The notes under the pieces: generated by a model
The model's database searches: none
Told to the model about the DNA's origin: nothing
Seen by the model: only the letters and a program-made list of their open reading frames with translations
Assembly: GCA_029204225.1 (NCBI GenBank)
Contig: CM055106.1
Coordinates: 43,563,003-43,627,002 of the forward strand
DNA length: 64,000 bases
Direction of reading: 5' to 3'
DNA from: Diphasiastrum complanatum
Taxonomy: Eukaryota; Streptophyta; Lycopodiopsida; Lycopodiales; Lycopodiaceae
Shown here: in pieces, positions 32,004 to 44,205 of the stretch
Layout of the letters: the number at the start of each line of letters is the position of its first letter
How positions within the stretch are numbered: the first letter of the stretch is position 1
Translations under genes and position numbers: made by a program

Positions 32004-32651
32004 TGACTCTTCTTTCCCTAATAGATCACTATCATCAATGATGGCTAGATAAGAAAGTGTCTTTGGAGTCATTAAATCATTGTGCTTTGGATAAGACAAA
32101 TCGATGCCCATTCAGAATAGCTTTTTATTTCAAAAATTTAATTTAGATGTAATTCTCAACTCTCAATAAATCATGAAAATTTTAGCTTGTTCCTTTCCAT
32201 AGGATCAAAGATTAAAGAGAGAGAGTGAAAGTAATTCAAGAAGTAGAGATAGTATTCAATCGTTAACTAGCGTAGTAAGATTACAACACAAAGTGCACTA
32301 TAGTACTTTGAACTATTCTCGGGCACAGGATCGTGATCTGATTGTTGTATTTACATTAACTTAATTCAGATTATTAATTTTATTATGTGTGCTCCACTGT
32401 GAAAGCTTTATGATAATTTCTCTCTCACTCACTGATATTCACTCTACGACTCGCTCATAATATCCACTCTCGAAGTAAGCATGGTTGTCTTAGAAGCCTA
32501 ATTGTTTCGCTCCCTTCGTGGTTGTCTTTGACACCTACAAGATATTCCTCCAGTCGATTTAAGTTATAGTTTGAATCTATAGTTTGGTAAAGATCCTATT
32601 ATAATTTGCATATTCAGTTCGCTCTAATCATTCCGCATACATACAAGAAAT
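32004..32651 (+). mobile_element. Probable 5' LTR of a copia element
   Basis: Unique DNA starts at about 32,004, right after repeat-module homology ends, and lies directly upstream of the primer-binding site and gag start. Exact LTR ends are uncertain; it begins near a TG but no matching 3' LTR is in the window. Confidence 0.5.
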
Positions 32652-32730
32652 CCAACGAGCTGGTATCAGAGTACTACAAACCAACTAGTTGGTATAAGAC
32701 CAGTAGGAACCCAACAAGTTGGTATCAAAG
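32652..32730 (+). promoter_or_regulatory. Primer-binding site, triplicated
   Basis: TGGTATCAGAG at 32,661-32,671 matches the initiator-Met tRNA binding site of plant copia elements. The surrounding word CCAAC-N-AG-(C/T)-TGGTAT recurs at 32,652, 32,681 and 32,711, spaced 29 and 30 bp. The second and third copies deviate (TGGTATAAGAC, TGGTATCAAAG). Confidence 0.8.
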
Positions 32731-32792
32731 CCATTGTTCCAAACTGTTATTAGTATTCAAGGCTATCTTTACAATTTCTCAGATCATTCATC

Positions 32793-33417
32793 ATGGAAGG
32801 TACATCTTCAAAAATCTGCTTGTTCAACAAGTTCAACGGTGATGAATTCCACATGTAGAAATTCAAAATAAAGATTATACTCACTGAAAAAGAAATTTGG
32901 CCTTCATCTTCTAAATGGTGAATTGACCTTGCTTAAGGATGTATTTTATGTACCCAAACTGCCAAAGAATTTACTATCAGTAAGCAAGCTCGTAGATCAG
33001 GGCTGTAGAGCCTTGTTCAATTCAACAATGTACTATTTTGGATAAGAACTGTAAACCAGTATTATGTTCATTAAGAACAAGTCTGAGGCATTTAACCGTT
33101 TCAAAGAATTCAAGTAATTTGCTGAGACACAGATTGGTCAAAGATTCAAGACCCAGCGTACAAACAGTGGTGGAGAGTTCTTGTTAGACGAAATATCTGA
33201 CGACTTATCATCATGAGACACTCATTATCAGTTCACCACCAACTACACACCACAACAGAATGGAGTAGCCAAAAGGAAGAACCGAACATTACTTAATGCA
33301 GCATGATCAGTGCCATCAAATGCTCAGCTCCCCAAGAATTTTTGGGCCGAAATAGATTCAACAGCTCGCTATCTGCAGAACTATTCAAGCATCAAAGTAG
33401 TCGACCCAAGAACTTCC
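32793..33417 (+). pseudogene. Copia gag start and integrase, heavily deleted
   Basis: The gag opens with MEGTSSKICLFNKFNGDEFH, matching the copia gag N-terminus FNG-x-(N/E)F. A large deletion then joins it to the GAG-pre-integrase region (DVFYVPKLPKNLLSVSKL). The integrase core follows: QRTNSGGEF where RTDNGGEF is usual, and YTPQQNGVAKRKNRTL where AERKNRTL is usual. Two catalytic acids are therefore replaced (Asp to Asn, Glu to Lys). The coding sequence is interrupted at 33,417 by a solo LTR and resumes at 34,297. Confidence 0.88.
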
Positions 33418-34296
33418 TGTAGGAAATGTTTTGCAAATTCTTCCTCAGAGAACACAATTAGAGGTTGAACAAATCACACCAATATCAGTGTTTTAATCAA
33501 GCCTGAATCAAATCTATGTACTAATAGAGCAGTTCTATTATGATTGAATTATCCGTGATTGTGATAGACTATGTGATAAACAATTAGATAATCAGATAAA
33601 CGACTGAAACTTTCATCAGAAAACAAATTTATATAATTCTGAGTCAGAATCAATATACATTTCTTGCTGCCTTGTGGTATCTCTCTTACAAAGAGTACGT
33701 AAGTGCGCAAGTGCATACGTAAATAAGTCAGTCTGAATCTAAGTCTGAGCCTGAATTTGAGAGTCTATCTTATTATTATAAGTGCACATGTATTTATATT
33801 ATCACAGGACAAGTCCTTTGGTCTGTTTCCTTATGTAAAAAAATCCATTCGTTTTCACGGTTGATATTGAACAACGTTCTGGTTTCTCAGAGTCAAAAGA
33901 TTTTTGAAAGATTCTTGAATGATTCTCTGTTCATGATAGATTTGTTGTTCTCAAAATATTTGCGACAATATTTTGTTCGTGATAGTATCTTTGACAGTTT
34001 CTGCTTCGCAATAGTCTACTTTTGAGACAAGTTTGCGATAATTTCAAGCTTCGAGCTTCAAGTTTGAGCAAGAAATTGTTCGTGACAGTTTCACGACAAT
34101 TATTTGTTCGAGTTTGTGTTCAAGCTTCTCAATTTCGTCAATTGTTCGAGTTCGTGTTGAAGCTTCTCAATTTCGCAAATTGTTCGAGTTCATGTTTCGC
34201 GAATTGTTCGAGTTTCGAGTTTCTTTAACCTTTGTCAATTTGAGTATTGTGCACTTGGTTGGTAGAACCGAGACTTGTCTGTTCAGGCATTCTACA
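33418..34296 (+). mobile_element. Solo LTR, 879 bp, inserted in copia integrase
   Basis: It begins TGTAG and ends CTACA, a perfect 5-bp inverted repeat with TG...CA termini. It is flanked by CTTCC (33,413-33,417) and CTTTT (34,297-34,301), consistent with a 5-bp target duplication carrying two C-to-T changes. Taking out the LTR and one duplicate restores an in-frame integrase (PRTS then FEIFHGYKPS). The related copia copy at about 61,012 has the uninterrupted site. Unit 1 begins inside its counterpart at 1-284. Confidence 0.85.
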
Positions 34297-35797
34297 CTTT
34301 TTTCGAGATCTTCCACGGCTACAAACCAAGTCTGAAGCAGCTTCAAGTGTTTGGCTGTCTTTGTTATGTGCAGATTCCTTCTGATCTGAGAAAGAAGCTT
34401 GACCCTATCAGCCAAACACTCGACACATGATCTGAGAAAGAAAGCAGGAGTATCTTCATTGGATACTCGACATCACACAAAGCTTGTCGAATCTATGATG
34501 TCGAGTCAAGCTGCATCTCAGTCAACAGTCTAGATGTTGTCTTCTTTGAAGAAAAATTCTACGACTTCAAGTAGAAGTAGGCAATGCAATAATTAGTTCC
34601 AACACCTCCCATCACCATCGACAGACCTCAACCTACAACAGTTCCGACAATCGAAGATACCCATGTCGCACAACAAGGAGAATCATCATCTCAACAATTG
34701 ACTTTTGTTCGAAGATCTGCCCAACGTCAACAAGAGCCTGATCGTTACATACCTTAGCCATTCATCGGTTATGATGTACCTACCTTAGCAGCAGAAGCAT
34801 TGTCAAATTTGAATGTAGACAACTGGCGCACTGCCATGCATGTATAATTTACTGATGAAGAACAAGAGCTGGCATCTTGTTGAAGCTCCTCCTAATGCAA
34901 AGATTATCGACACTAAGTGGATCTTTAAGTTGAAGTTCAATCCACACGATTTGACAGCCAAATGGAGAGCTCGACTAGTTGTGAAAGGATACAAACAAAC
35001 CTATGCAATTGACTACATAGAGACTTTCAGTCCAGTTGTAAGACTTCAGTCAATTTGGTCTTTACTTGCTATTGTAGCTGCCGAAGATCTAGAAGTTCAC
35101 CAGATGGATGTTCAGACTGCTTTTCTAAATGGATACATATAAGAAAATATTTACATCTAGCAACCCAAAGGTTACATCCTTCAAGGCGAAGAACAAAAAG
35201 TGTGTAAGTTGCAGAAAGCCCTCTACAGGCTAAAGCAAACTCCAAGGGCTTAGTTCAATAGAATCAATCAATTCTTGTTGTAGCATGACTTCATTCCTAA
35301 CTCTGCTGACTCTAATGTCTATCTCAAACATAGAGACTCAAGCTATGTCATAATAGCTCTATATTTTGATGACTCTTTGATCATCAACAATTCGAATTAG
35401 TTCATGAGACAAAGTCGATATTGTGGAAGGAATTCAAAATGATCGATTCAGGCCCTATACATTACCTCCTCAAAATCGAGATAACCAAAGAAAGAGTAAA
35501 TAGAAGTATTACAATAAGCCAAGAAAGGTGTCTAACCAGTGTACTCTACATGTATGGCATGGAAAACTACAAGTCAATAGACTCGCCTATGGATCTAGAA
35601 TTCAAATTGTCGAAGGACATGTGCTGATGACTGAGATAGAGAAGGGGTTGTGCAAATACCCCTATCAGTTGATAGTTGGATTGATCATGTATGCCATGGT
35701 CTGCACACGACCCGATCTTGCCTATGCAGTTAGCACATTGTCGTAGACATTACTAAGAGTAGTAAGATACATTCAAACATCTAAGCACTATGCTCTA
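34297..35797 (+). pseudogene. Copia integrase C-terminus and RT, unit 2 copy
   Basis: Counterpart of 285-1,780, slightly less decayed. The RT N-terminal half is open from 34,840 to 35,142 (SWHLVEAPPNAKIIDTKWIF to QTAFLNGYI), whereas unit 1 has a frameshift there. YFDDSL keeps both active-site Asp residues. Stops after FLNGYI and in later segments remain. Confidence 0.93.
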
Positions 35798-36540
35798 TGA
35801 TGATAATAAAAACACAGAGGACACTCTACATGTAGCTATCATTGTTTGAAAAACTCAAAATTTGTAAAGACGTCATTACAAGTTAGCGTACATGTAGCTT
35901 TTGCCAAGAATTGTGCAAAAAATAGGCCGCTCAAGAAGATAGAACTTCACAATTTCAAAATTTGCTATGGTCTCTAAAAATGTTAGGTTGAGCTACATGA
36001 GGTCCATGTCCTCCAAAGACTAAGGTTTAAAATCTTAAATATATATATTACTAGTCATAATGCCAAGTGTTTAGTTTTCCTTTTATTCGAGGCAACTCCA
36101 CGAGCAGAAATCTCATATAAAATTTGAAGAAAATTTTTGTGAGCCTTCCCACCACAACTCTTATGTGGACATCTAGTAAAGAATTGACACAACACATGGA
36201 AATTCTTACTAAATGTGCATGTAGATATCCAATGTATGGGTGCCACATGCCACATGCACATTCTAGAAAAGATTGCATCTGCGCGGTAATAGGTCCTCAT
36301 TAGCTGCCACATGTAGATTCACTTAGCAAAAAAGTCTAGAAAAACAAGGCTAAAAAAATGCAAAAGCAATAATTTGCATGTGGTAATCTATCCTCATTAG
36401 ATGCCACATGCAAATTCACTTAGTAGAAAATCCAAAAAACAAGGTGAAAAAAATGCGAAAGCAATTATTTGTGTTTGGCCATTATGTAGAAAAGACAGTA
36501 AAACAACTGCTGACAATGCCTTGGAAGAAATTAATAATGA
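35798..36540. repeat. A+T-rich block with 97-bp repeat pair, unit 2
   Basis: Counterpart of 1,781-2,500. The 97-bp units start at 36,295 and 36,392. No intact gene. Confidence 0.75.
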
Positions 36541-38244
36541 AATCGACTCGTTTTTTGAAGAAATGCAAGATGTTTGTAATCAACGATAGGATGTTAATCC
36601 AGCTCATATGATGACGAAGCAAGAGATAAAGATGATGTCACCAGCACCCTCACTCGTGATAATTTTCTAATCAGGTTGATGTTGTTTAGGAGGAAACTGA
36701 AGATGAAAAGATAGAGGAAGCCATGAAAGTACAAGCCCTAGATTTTGTACATAGATGTTAAGGAAAAAAGAGTGGATCTAATCGAAGTAAGAGAAGATAA
36801 CTTGATTGACATTGAGGATGATTTTGATGACGTAGCGAATCATATTTTGTAAAGCTAATCAAAACATTTTGGATGGTCAAGATTTGAGCACATATAAAAT
36901 ATTTTATTTTAAGTAAACTAGGCTTGGGCCACGTAAATAAAATAATGTAAAAAGGCTCAAAGCACGACAACTATCAAGGTTAGTGCTTTAAACATAGTTT
37001 GGTTGCTGTATCACAAACATTAATGTGGTTGTAGCTACAAAAATGGACTTGGCAAGGTAATGAATGGGATGCTATTAAGTAAGGCACTAGGACTACCTTG
37101 CCTACATTCGAAAATAGCAAAAGATTGAACTAATTCCAATTTTTTGCTCACACCTCATAGAATAAGATAACACATGTGATTGTTTTTCACCTACGTCCCA
37201 TTGAAATATAATAATAGGTAATAGCCAATGTAACAAGTGTTGATAACCTAATCGCTCTTAAAAGCACATGGAATTGTGCAAGGGACCATCACATTTTTAG
37301 AATTGGAACGACATGGATTTGCCCTAATTTAGGATAAAATGCTTGGTCAAGTATAAACGCACACATGTATTGTTTTACTTATAAATTAAGACACGATTAG
37401 ACTTTAGAACGTATAAAACAAAGAGATAGCTGGTCTGCTTTTGGAAAGCATGGATATGCTCAAGGGTTACGAAAACTGTACATCACTTGTGCTCTATACA
37501 ATAGGTACAAGTATTGGTATGGCATGGATTTGTCCCTATACTTGTGTACTAATCTATGCTATCCCTTGGTTGTGAGTTGCCATCTATTTAGCACAGCTAG
37601 TTTTCAGTACATAATGAATAAACTCACATAAGACAACATCAATTTATTGCATGCACAAATTCATACTTATTTTAAGTATCTAATTAATGCTTATGCTAAA
37701 GACAAGCATGCATGTTGTCAAAGGTTTAGTTTATGGTGAGATGTTTTAATTCCATCTTTTTATAATGGGAATTGTACAAAAGCAAATTACAAGTTCTTTA
37801 TTGGGAGATTGTTTTTCTTACTTGCGTTCTACAATATAGAAAAAAAAAAATCATACACATCACAACTATCACCATGGACAAGCATTGTTTTATCTAAAAT
37901 GTGAACTTTCAAATGTTCTTTCATTGCATAAGATATTGTAAAAAAAAAATTGTAAAAAAGGTATTATTCTAGTGCTCATGAATTTTAGGAAATGGATTCC
38001 CATATTAAGATATGAGCAACAATGTTGATGATTGTTAGCACAAATTGTCAACGTATCACTGCAAGAAAATACAAATATTGCATGCATGTCACCAACGATC
38101 AAAACGTATTGTGCGGAAAGAGATTCATATTTTGATGTTGTTTCAAAGAAAAACATATGGATAGATGCTTAAAATATTACATATTCATATGCTTTATTGA
38201 AGGTTGACGATGGGTGCAGCTCTAGATATTTCAGTTTGCTAAGG
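36541..38244. repeat. Local tandem duplication, first copy (about 1.70 kb)
   Basis: It spans the broken acidic frames and GRP downstream flank. The second copy begins at 38,245, where AATCGACTCG recurs directly after TTTGCTAAGGA. Diagnostic variants between about 37,300 and 37,860 match the 58.4-59.0-kb copy rather than unit 1. Confidence 0.9.
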
Positions 38245-39959
38245 AAATCGACTCGTTTTTTGAAGAAATGCAAGATGTTTGTAATCAACGATAGGATGTT
38301 AATCCAGCTCATATGATGACGAAGCAAGAGATAAAGATGATGTCACCAGCACCCTCACTCGTGATAATTTTCTAATCAGGTTGATGTTGTTTAGGAGGAA
38401 ACTGAAGATGAAAAGATAGAGGAAGCCATGAAAGTACAAGCCCTAGATTTTGTACATAGATGTTAAGGAAAAAAGAGTGGATCTAATCGAAGTAAGAGAA
38501 GATAACTTGATTGACATTGAGGATGATTTTGATGACGTAGCGAATCATATTTTGTAAAGCTAATCAAAACATTTTGGATGGTCAAGATTTGAGCACATAT
38601 AAAATATTTTATTTTAAGTAAACTAGGCTTGGGCCACGTAAATAAAATAATGTAAAAAGGCTCAAAGCACGACAACTATCAAGGTTAGTGCTTTAAACAT
38701 AGTTTGGTTGCTGTATCACAAACATTAATGTGGTTGTAGCTACAAAAATGGACTTGGCAAGGTAATGAATGGGATGCTATTAAGTAAGGCACTAGGCCTA
38801 CCTTGCCTACATTCAAAAATAGCAAAAGATTGAACTAATTCCAATTTTTTGCTCACACCTCATAGAATAAGATAACACATGTGATTGTTTTTCACCTACG
38901 TCCCATTGAAATATAATAATAGGTAATAGCCAATGTAACAAGTGTTGATAACCTAATCGCTCTTAAAAGCACATGGAATTGTGCAAGGGACCATCACATT
39001 TGTAGGATTGGAACGACAAGGAATTGCCCTAATGCTATTGCAAATGTTAGGATAAAATGCTTGGCCAAGTATAAACGCACACATGTATTGTTTTACTTAT
39101 AAAGTAAGACACGATTAGACTTTAGAATGTATAAAACAAAGAGATAGCTAGCGTGCTCTTGGAAAGCATGGATATGCTCAAGGGTTACGAAAACTGTACA
39201 TCACCTGTGCTCTATACGATAGGTACAAGTATCGGTATGGCATGGAGTTGCCCCTATAGCGTACTATTATATGCTATCCCTTGGTTGTGAGTTGCAATCT
39301 ATTTAGCACAACTAGTTTTTAGTACATAATGAATAAACTCACATAAGACATCATTAATTTATTGCATGCACAAATTCATACATATTTTAAGTATCTAATT
39401 AATGCTTATGCTAGAGACAAGCATGCATGTTGTCAATGGCTTAGTTTATGGTGAGATGTTTTGATTCCACCTTTTCATAATGGGAATTGTACAAAAGCAT
39501 ATTACAAGTTTTTTATTGGGAGATTGTTTTTCTTACTTGCGTTCTACAATATAGAAAAAAAAAAATCATACACATCGCAACTATCACCATGGACAAGCAT
39601 TGTTTTATCTAAAATGTGAACTTTCAAATGTTCTTTCATTGCATAAGATATTGTAAAAAAAAAATTGTAAAAAAGGTATTATTCTAGTGCTCATGAATTT
39701 TAGGAAATGGATTCCCATATTAAGATATGAGCAACAATGTTGATGATTGTTAGCACAAATTGTCAACGTATCACTGCAAGAAAATACAAATATTGCATGC
39801 ATGTCACCAACGATCAAAACGTATTGTGCGGAAAGAGATTCATATTTTGATGTTGTTTCAAAGAAAAACATATGGATAGATGCTTAAAATATTACATATT
39901 CATATGCTTTATTGAAGGTTGACGATGGGTGCAGCTCTAGATATTTCAGTTTGCTAAGG
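38245..39959. repeat. Local tandem duplication, second copy (about 1.72 kb)
   Basis: Direct repeat of 36,541-38,244. Between about 38,990 and 39,480 it matches unit 1 (3,280-3,750), including the CTAATGCTATTGC segment that the first copy lacks. Confidence 0.9.
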
Positions 39960-40285
39960 AGGAAGAAAATTACTCTAACAAAGTTTGACAATATAAATCC
40001 AACCACATTATTGTCGTTTAAGTTTTAAAAGGGTGTAGAGTATCTATTTTGACTCTCTGAGTGTCTTGATTTTACGTTCCAATTCTTGGTCTAGGTCCTT
40101 TTCAACTCATTGCCATCTCTATTCACATCAATACTATAGTAGTCTCTTGACCGCTAGTAGATGCCACTAGTAACTATCATTGTGTACTCAATTAAAAATT
40201 CTTAGTACCCACAGCGACAGGCTGAGAATTATAGGTGAAATGTAATCGATTCACCACCTAGTCACTGTCCATTTCTAAGAGCAAT
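39960..40285. other. GRP downstream flank, unit 2
   Basis: Counterpart of 4,225-4,545. No gene seen. Confidence 0.6.
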
Positions 40286-40652
40286 ATTGATTTCCATTTT
40301 CTTTTCCTCTCCCGCTACCTTTGCCAGCACCATGTCCAAACGAGCAATATTTTCATTTTCTTTTCCGCTACCACTACCATTATCGTCTCCGTTTCCAGTT
40401 ACAATATTTCCATTTTCCTTTCCCCCTGAGCCACCGCCTCCTGCTCTATTTTGTTGACCACTGCCACCTTTGGAACCACCTGTAGCACCACTACCAATAT
40501 GTCCACCTCCAGCTCCACCGCCTTGCCCAACAGCACCTTTGCCACCTAAATCAAAACCACTACCGTTTGCATTTCCAGCTCCCAGATATTGACCAGAGCC
40601 AGAACCTCTATCATGAGCACTTCCAGCTCCTCTGAGTATGCGAACGCCTACT
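40286..40652 (-). pseudogene. 3' GRP fragment, unit 2
   Basis: Counterpart of 4,546-4,917, sharing the loss of the usual stop and ending at the same decayed hairpin (about 40,643-40,667). Confidence 0.85.
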
Positions 40653-40860
40653 CAATGGAGTGGCGTTATCTTGTGTTATCTTCTTCGGGTGAATCATCTG
40701 AGAGAAGAGTTTCCGAAGATGCCCCTTCCCAGGAATCGTGTAGTGTGTATTATGATCTTAGTCGACGTGGTGGAGTTATAGAAAATACGCGTGGCAATGT
40801 AGTTCATGCCTGTTTGAGTGATTTAGTTGTTTTATATTTTGGTATAGATTACATGATCAT

Positions 40861-41663
40861 TTGGTCCTCCCAACACTTGAAGACAAAAATAACATAATAG
40901 AGACTTTATATTCTGAATTCCCTCAATCCAATGCTTTTAATAGGACTTGGGCCTTGAATTCAATGTGCCTTTGGATTCGAAACAAAAGGCAATTGATGAG
41001 AAGAGTCGTGAGGAATCCCAAGAATCCCACGAAGCCTAGATGGTGCTCCAAAAGGGATTGGAGGAAGGTGAAAGAGGAATTGTTGCAAAACAATCTCCAA
41101 AAGTATGAACGACAACGTAGGGCCACTGCCGAGAAGCTCTTAAAACACGGCCAAAGTCACTTGGGATCGGGAGGAAGGGGCAATCTAGAGGCCCAATTTG
41201 TAAGATATTTTTTACTATGATTCTACTTTTGTAGTGAGATTGTTAATGTTTTTTACTGCTAGACTATATTATATTGCTAGAATGTAGCTTAATGATTTTG
41301 GAAGACACATGACCGCCGTAGAGTACAAACAAGGTTATGATCATGGATATGCCGACCTTAAGGCTTTTATGGAATGCCATGGATTGTTTCCAATCGTAAA
41401 CTCTTAACCTTTATTGTTTTGTGATTGTTTACTTTGTGGTTTACAAGTAAGTTTAATCTCAATTTAATTGAATCTTTGATTCAATATTGTAGAGAGGCCC
41501 TACAACTTCAAGCGTTGGTGATGTGGAAGAAAATGTGGAAAATTTTGAGGAGCAAAATGTGGAAGAGAATGTGAATGAGAGCAAAGGGGAGTTTGAAGAT
41601 GTGGACACCAACGTACACCTACAAGACGAAGGAGGCGAGGAGGGAGGAAGTGATGATGAGTAG
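40861..41663 (+). CDS. Three-exon acidic-tail gene, unit 2 copy
   Basis: Exon blocks 40,861-41,199, 41,288-41,395 and 41,493-41,663 are all open and phase 0, with intact GTAAGA and GTAAAC donors and TGTAG acceptors. The upstream open region 40,589-40,897 (antisense GRP running into RGGVIENTRGNVV) is also uninterrupted but in another frame. Sequence is nearly identical to the first copy; one exon A change turns Ala to Val (RRVVRNPK). Function unknown, see 4,854-5,928. Confidence 0.5.
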
Positions 41664-41818
41664 AGTTTTTAAATTAAATGTAAGGCCTTGTAGAAGGCAA
41701 TGTAGGAAGGGATAATTTATTCTCTCATCAATGTACTTTTTTTTTAAATCAATCAATATAATGTTTTGGCACCACATCATTCTTGCAAAAATTTTGAATG
41801 CATATATTTTTAATTCAT

Positions 41819-41930
41819 GAATGCAAATGTATAGTCTATTGAATGCACATCTATTGAATGCAAATGTATAGTCTCTTTAATGCACATCTATGAAATGCAA
41901 ATGTATCTGTTGATGAATTCAATGCAATGT
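41819..41930. repeat. 37-bp tandem repeat, unit 2
   Basis: Counterpart of 6,084-6,175. The rest of 41,664-42,295 is A+T-rich without a gene. Confidence 0.7.
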
Positions 41931-42295
41931 ATCTATTTGAGCATATGATTTGCATGCTAGAATGCACAACAGAAAGTAATGGAAAGGACAATGGAAAGTA
42001 AAGAAAACAACAATATAATGCATCAATAGATAACACATTAAGTTATCAACTAAATATCAAATGAATCAAAATAAATGTGAATTTACCTTTACTATTGTAT
42101 CTCCATTGTTTTGCAATCTTTGCTTTTCCTTTTGCATGCACTTGATCTTTCAATCCTTTGCAATGAAAGCTCTTTTTTCATTTTCCATATCCAAGCCTAC
42201 ATCACAAACAAAAAAGATCCGAAAAATTATGATCACAAAACACATACTATTAACATCCATCAATGACCTAAAAACCCTAAACACTATCAATCTTC

Positions 42296-42780
42296 TGCGT
42301 AGATTATCCATGCGTGGATAATCCACGCAAAATCTAGAGACTTAATCACGTGGATACCACGTGGATATTAAAAAAAATTATCCACGCGGTATCCACGGCC
42401 CTAGCTCTTTGGATTTCACGTGGATAATCCACACGTGGATAATTTGCCATACGATATCTACACAATATACACGCGAAAGCCGAGCCTTTCTTTTAGAATC
42501 TTACTATGGCGTGAATTATCCACGCAAAATTAAAATTCCCATTTTTGGCTCCTGGTGTCGGAGGTTTGCCCGACTGCCAGTTGTCTGGACTTGGTGTGGA
42601 TAGCCCATGCAGTTTGAATTTCACGACATCCGACCGATCTGCTGCCATAAATGACGCTTGCGTAGAACATCCACACGCCCATATCCACGCGTATATCCAC
42701 ACCTATCCACGACTATATCCATGCAAAAAAAAATTTGCCCACGCGTCCTCCTTTGTATTGTGCATGGATATTTGCTACAT
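42296..42780. repeat. GTGGAT/ATCCAC cluster, unit 2
   Basis: Counterpart of 6,565-7,030. It has one additional CACGTGGATACCACGTGGATA tandem near 42,348-42,366. Confidence 0.7.
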
Positions 42781-42794
42781 GTGTTCCTTTGTGA

Positions 42795-44205
42795 GGGAGA
42801 CCCAACCTAACTCCAAGAGTGGTGACAAACAGCTCTGAAGAAAGGCGCAAGTTTGGAACAACAGGGCGCGCAACAACCCAAGCACTAACACTTGGGCCTG
42901 CATAAGACAGAAGGCGAGCTCGAGTCTCATCGGAAGGTGAATCACTGAGAAGCTGAGTGAAAGCATGTGAGTGGAAGCACTCCAAAAGATACTTTTGAAA
43001 ATGAGCACGTTGATGGCTAAGAAGAGTCTCAAAGGGAGGCAAAGAAGCTCGCAGAGGAGGGATGAGATTCTTGGCCGCACAAAGGTGTTGTTGGAAAGGA
43101 AGAATGCTTGTTCCACATGAGCTACTAAATAAAGAAGAATGAGCTTGTTGTCCAAACTTCTCAGAAAAGCAGTTGGAGCAATAGAAGTTGTGCAATTAAG
43201 ACCAACACCTCCAGAAGAAGCGGGAAGAGAGACTTGTCACTTAACGAACTGACCATTGGGAATATGAAAGGATTTTGAACCCGTTAAGTGACCCAAAATA
43301 TATGATAATGTATTATCAAAATCCTATAGCAAACCCAAAACAATATCAGGAGAGGGAGAAACACGCCGTAGAATATAACTTGGCCATTGAGCAAAGCATT
43401 GAGTGAGAATCCCTAGAGCAACTTGAGCATTTCCAAGCTTTGGTACCAAATCAACGTGACAAAGATGCACTCCCAAAGTGTCCCGCAAAGAGGAAGCCAC
43501 AAAATCTGAGAAACCTATAGGAATACCAAGCACTCAAATCCCATCAACTGGAGTATTAAAACCTGTAGGTAAAGGGAGCTCAGGAAGGAGGCCCTGAGGA
43601 CACCAAACAACGCATTAGAGGGATTCACAGTGAGGCCCAAAACCGAAAGTTGCTGAGAGATATGTAGGAAAGCTGGCCGAAAGACGTCATTAGCAAGTCC
43701 CACAATATGTGTGTCATCAACAATAGAGGGAAACAAATAAGAAGGAAAAGCAACAGAAGAAGCTCGCAAAGCTCGAAAGTGTGCCAAAGCAAATAGAATA
43801 CCACCCAAGATATCACCTTGCCTGATACCATTAGCAGAAGGGATGATTGAAACATCACCTGAGCGAGAAGCATGACTGAAATATAGAGGCACATCCATGG
43901 AATAAAAAGAGTGAACAAATGCTATGAGATGAGCGAGTGGACCTTGAGCTGCACGGCCCCTCGGGAAACATAATTGAAAGCGTTTTTAATATCCACTTGA
44001 AGGACAACCCAATCTGGATGAAGATCCAAGGTAGCACACAAAGCATGTACGATTGTCTCGCAACCGCAGGAGTATCACAACAAAACTGATGAGGAAATAA
44101 GAGGGGAATGCATTAAAGAACATCTCTTTGCGCTCCCTCATGCCTTGCTCTCTTTGTGCAAGAACGAAAGAAGAGCCACTTCTTCATAACCAAACTTCAT
44201 TGAAG
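42795..44205 (-). pseudogene. Non-LTR RT, 3'-truncated copy, unit 2
   Basis: Counterpart of 7,050-8,441 with the same left break against the GTGGAT cluster. Motifs B (NGIRQGDILGGILFALAHF) and C (FPSIVDDTHIVGLA) are readable. It keeps the stretch CFAQWPSYILRR that unit 1 lost through an indel near 7,650. Confidence 0.85.

Noticed and set aside
32004-34296. Treating 32,004-32,651 and 33,418-34,296 as the two LTRs of one short element
   Set aside because: The two sequences are not similar to each other, and the second interrupts the integrase with its own target duplication.
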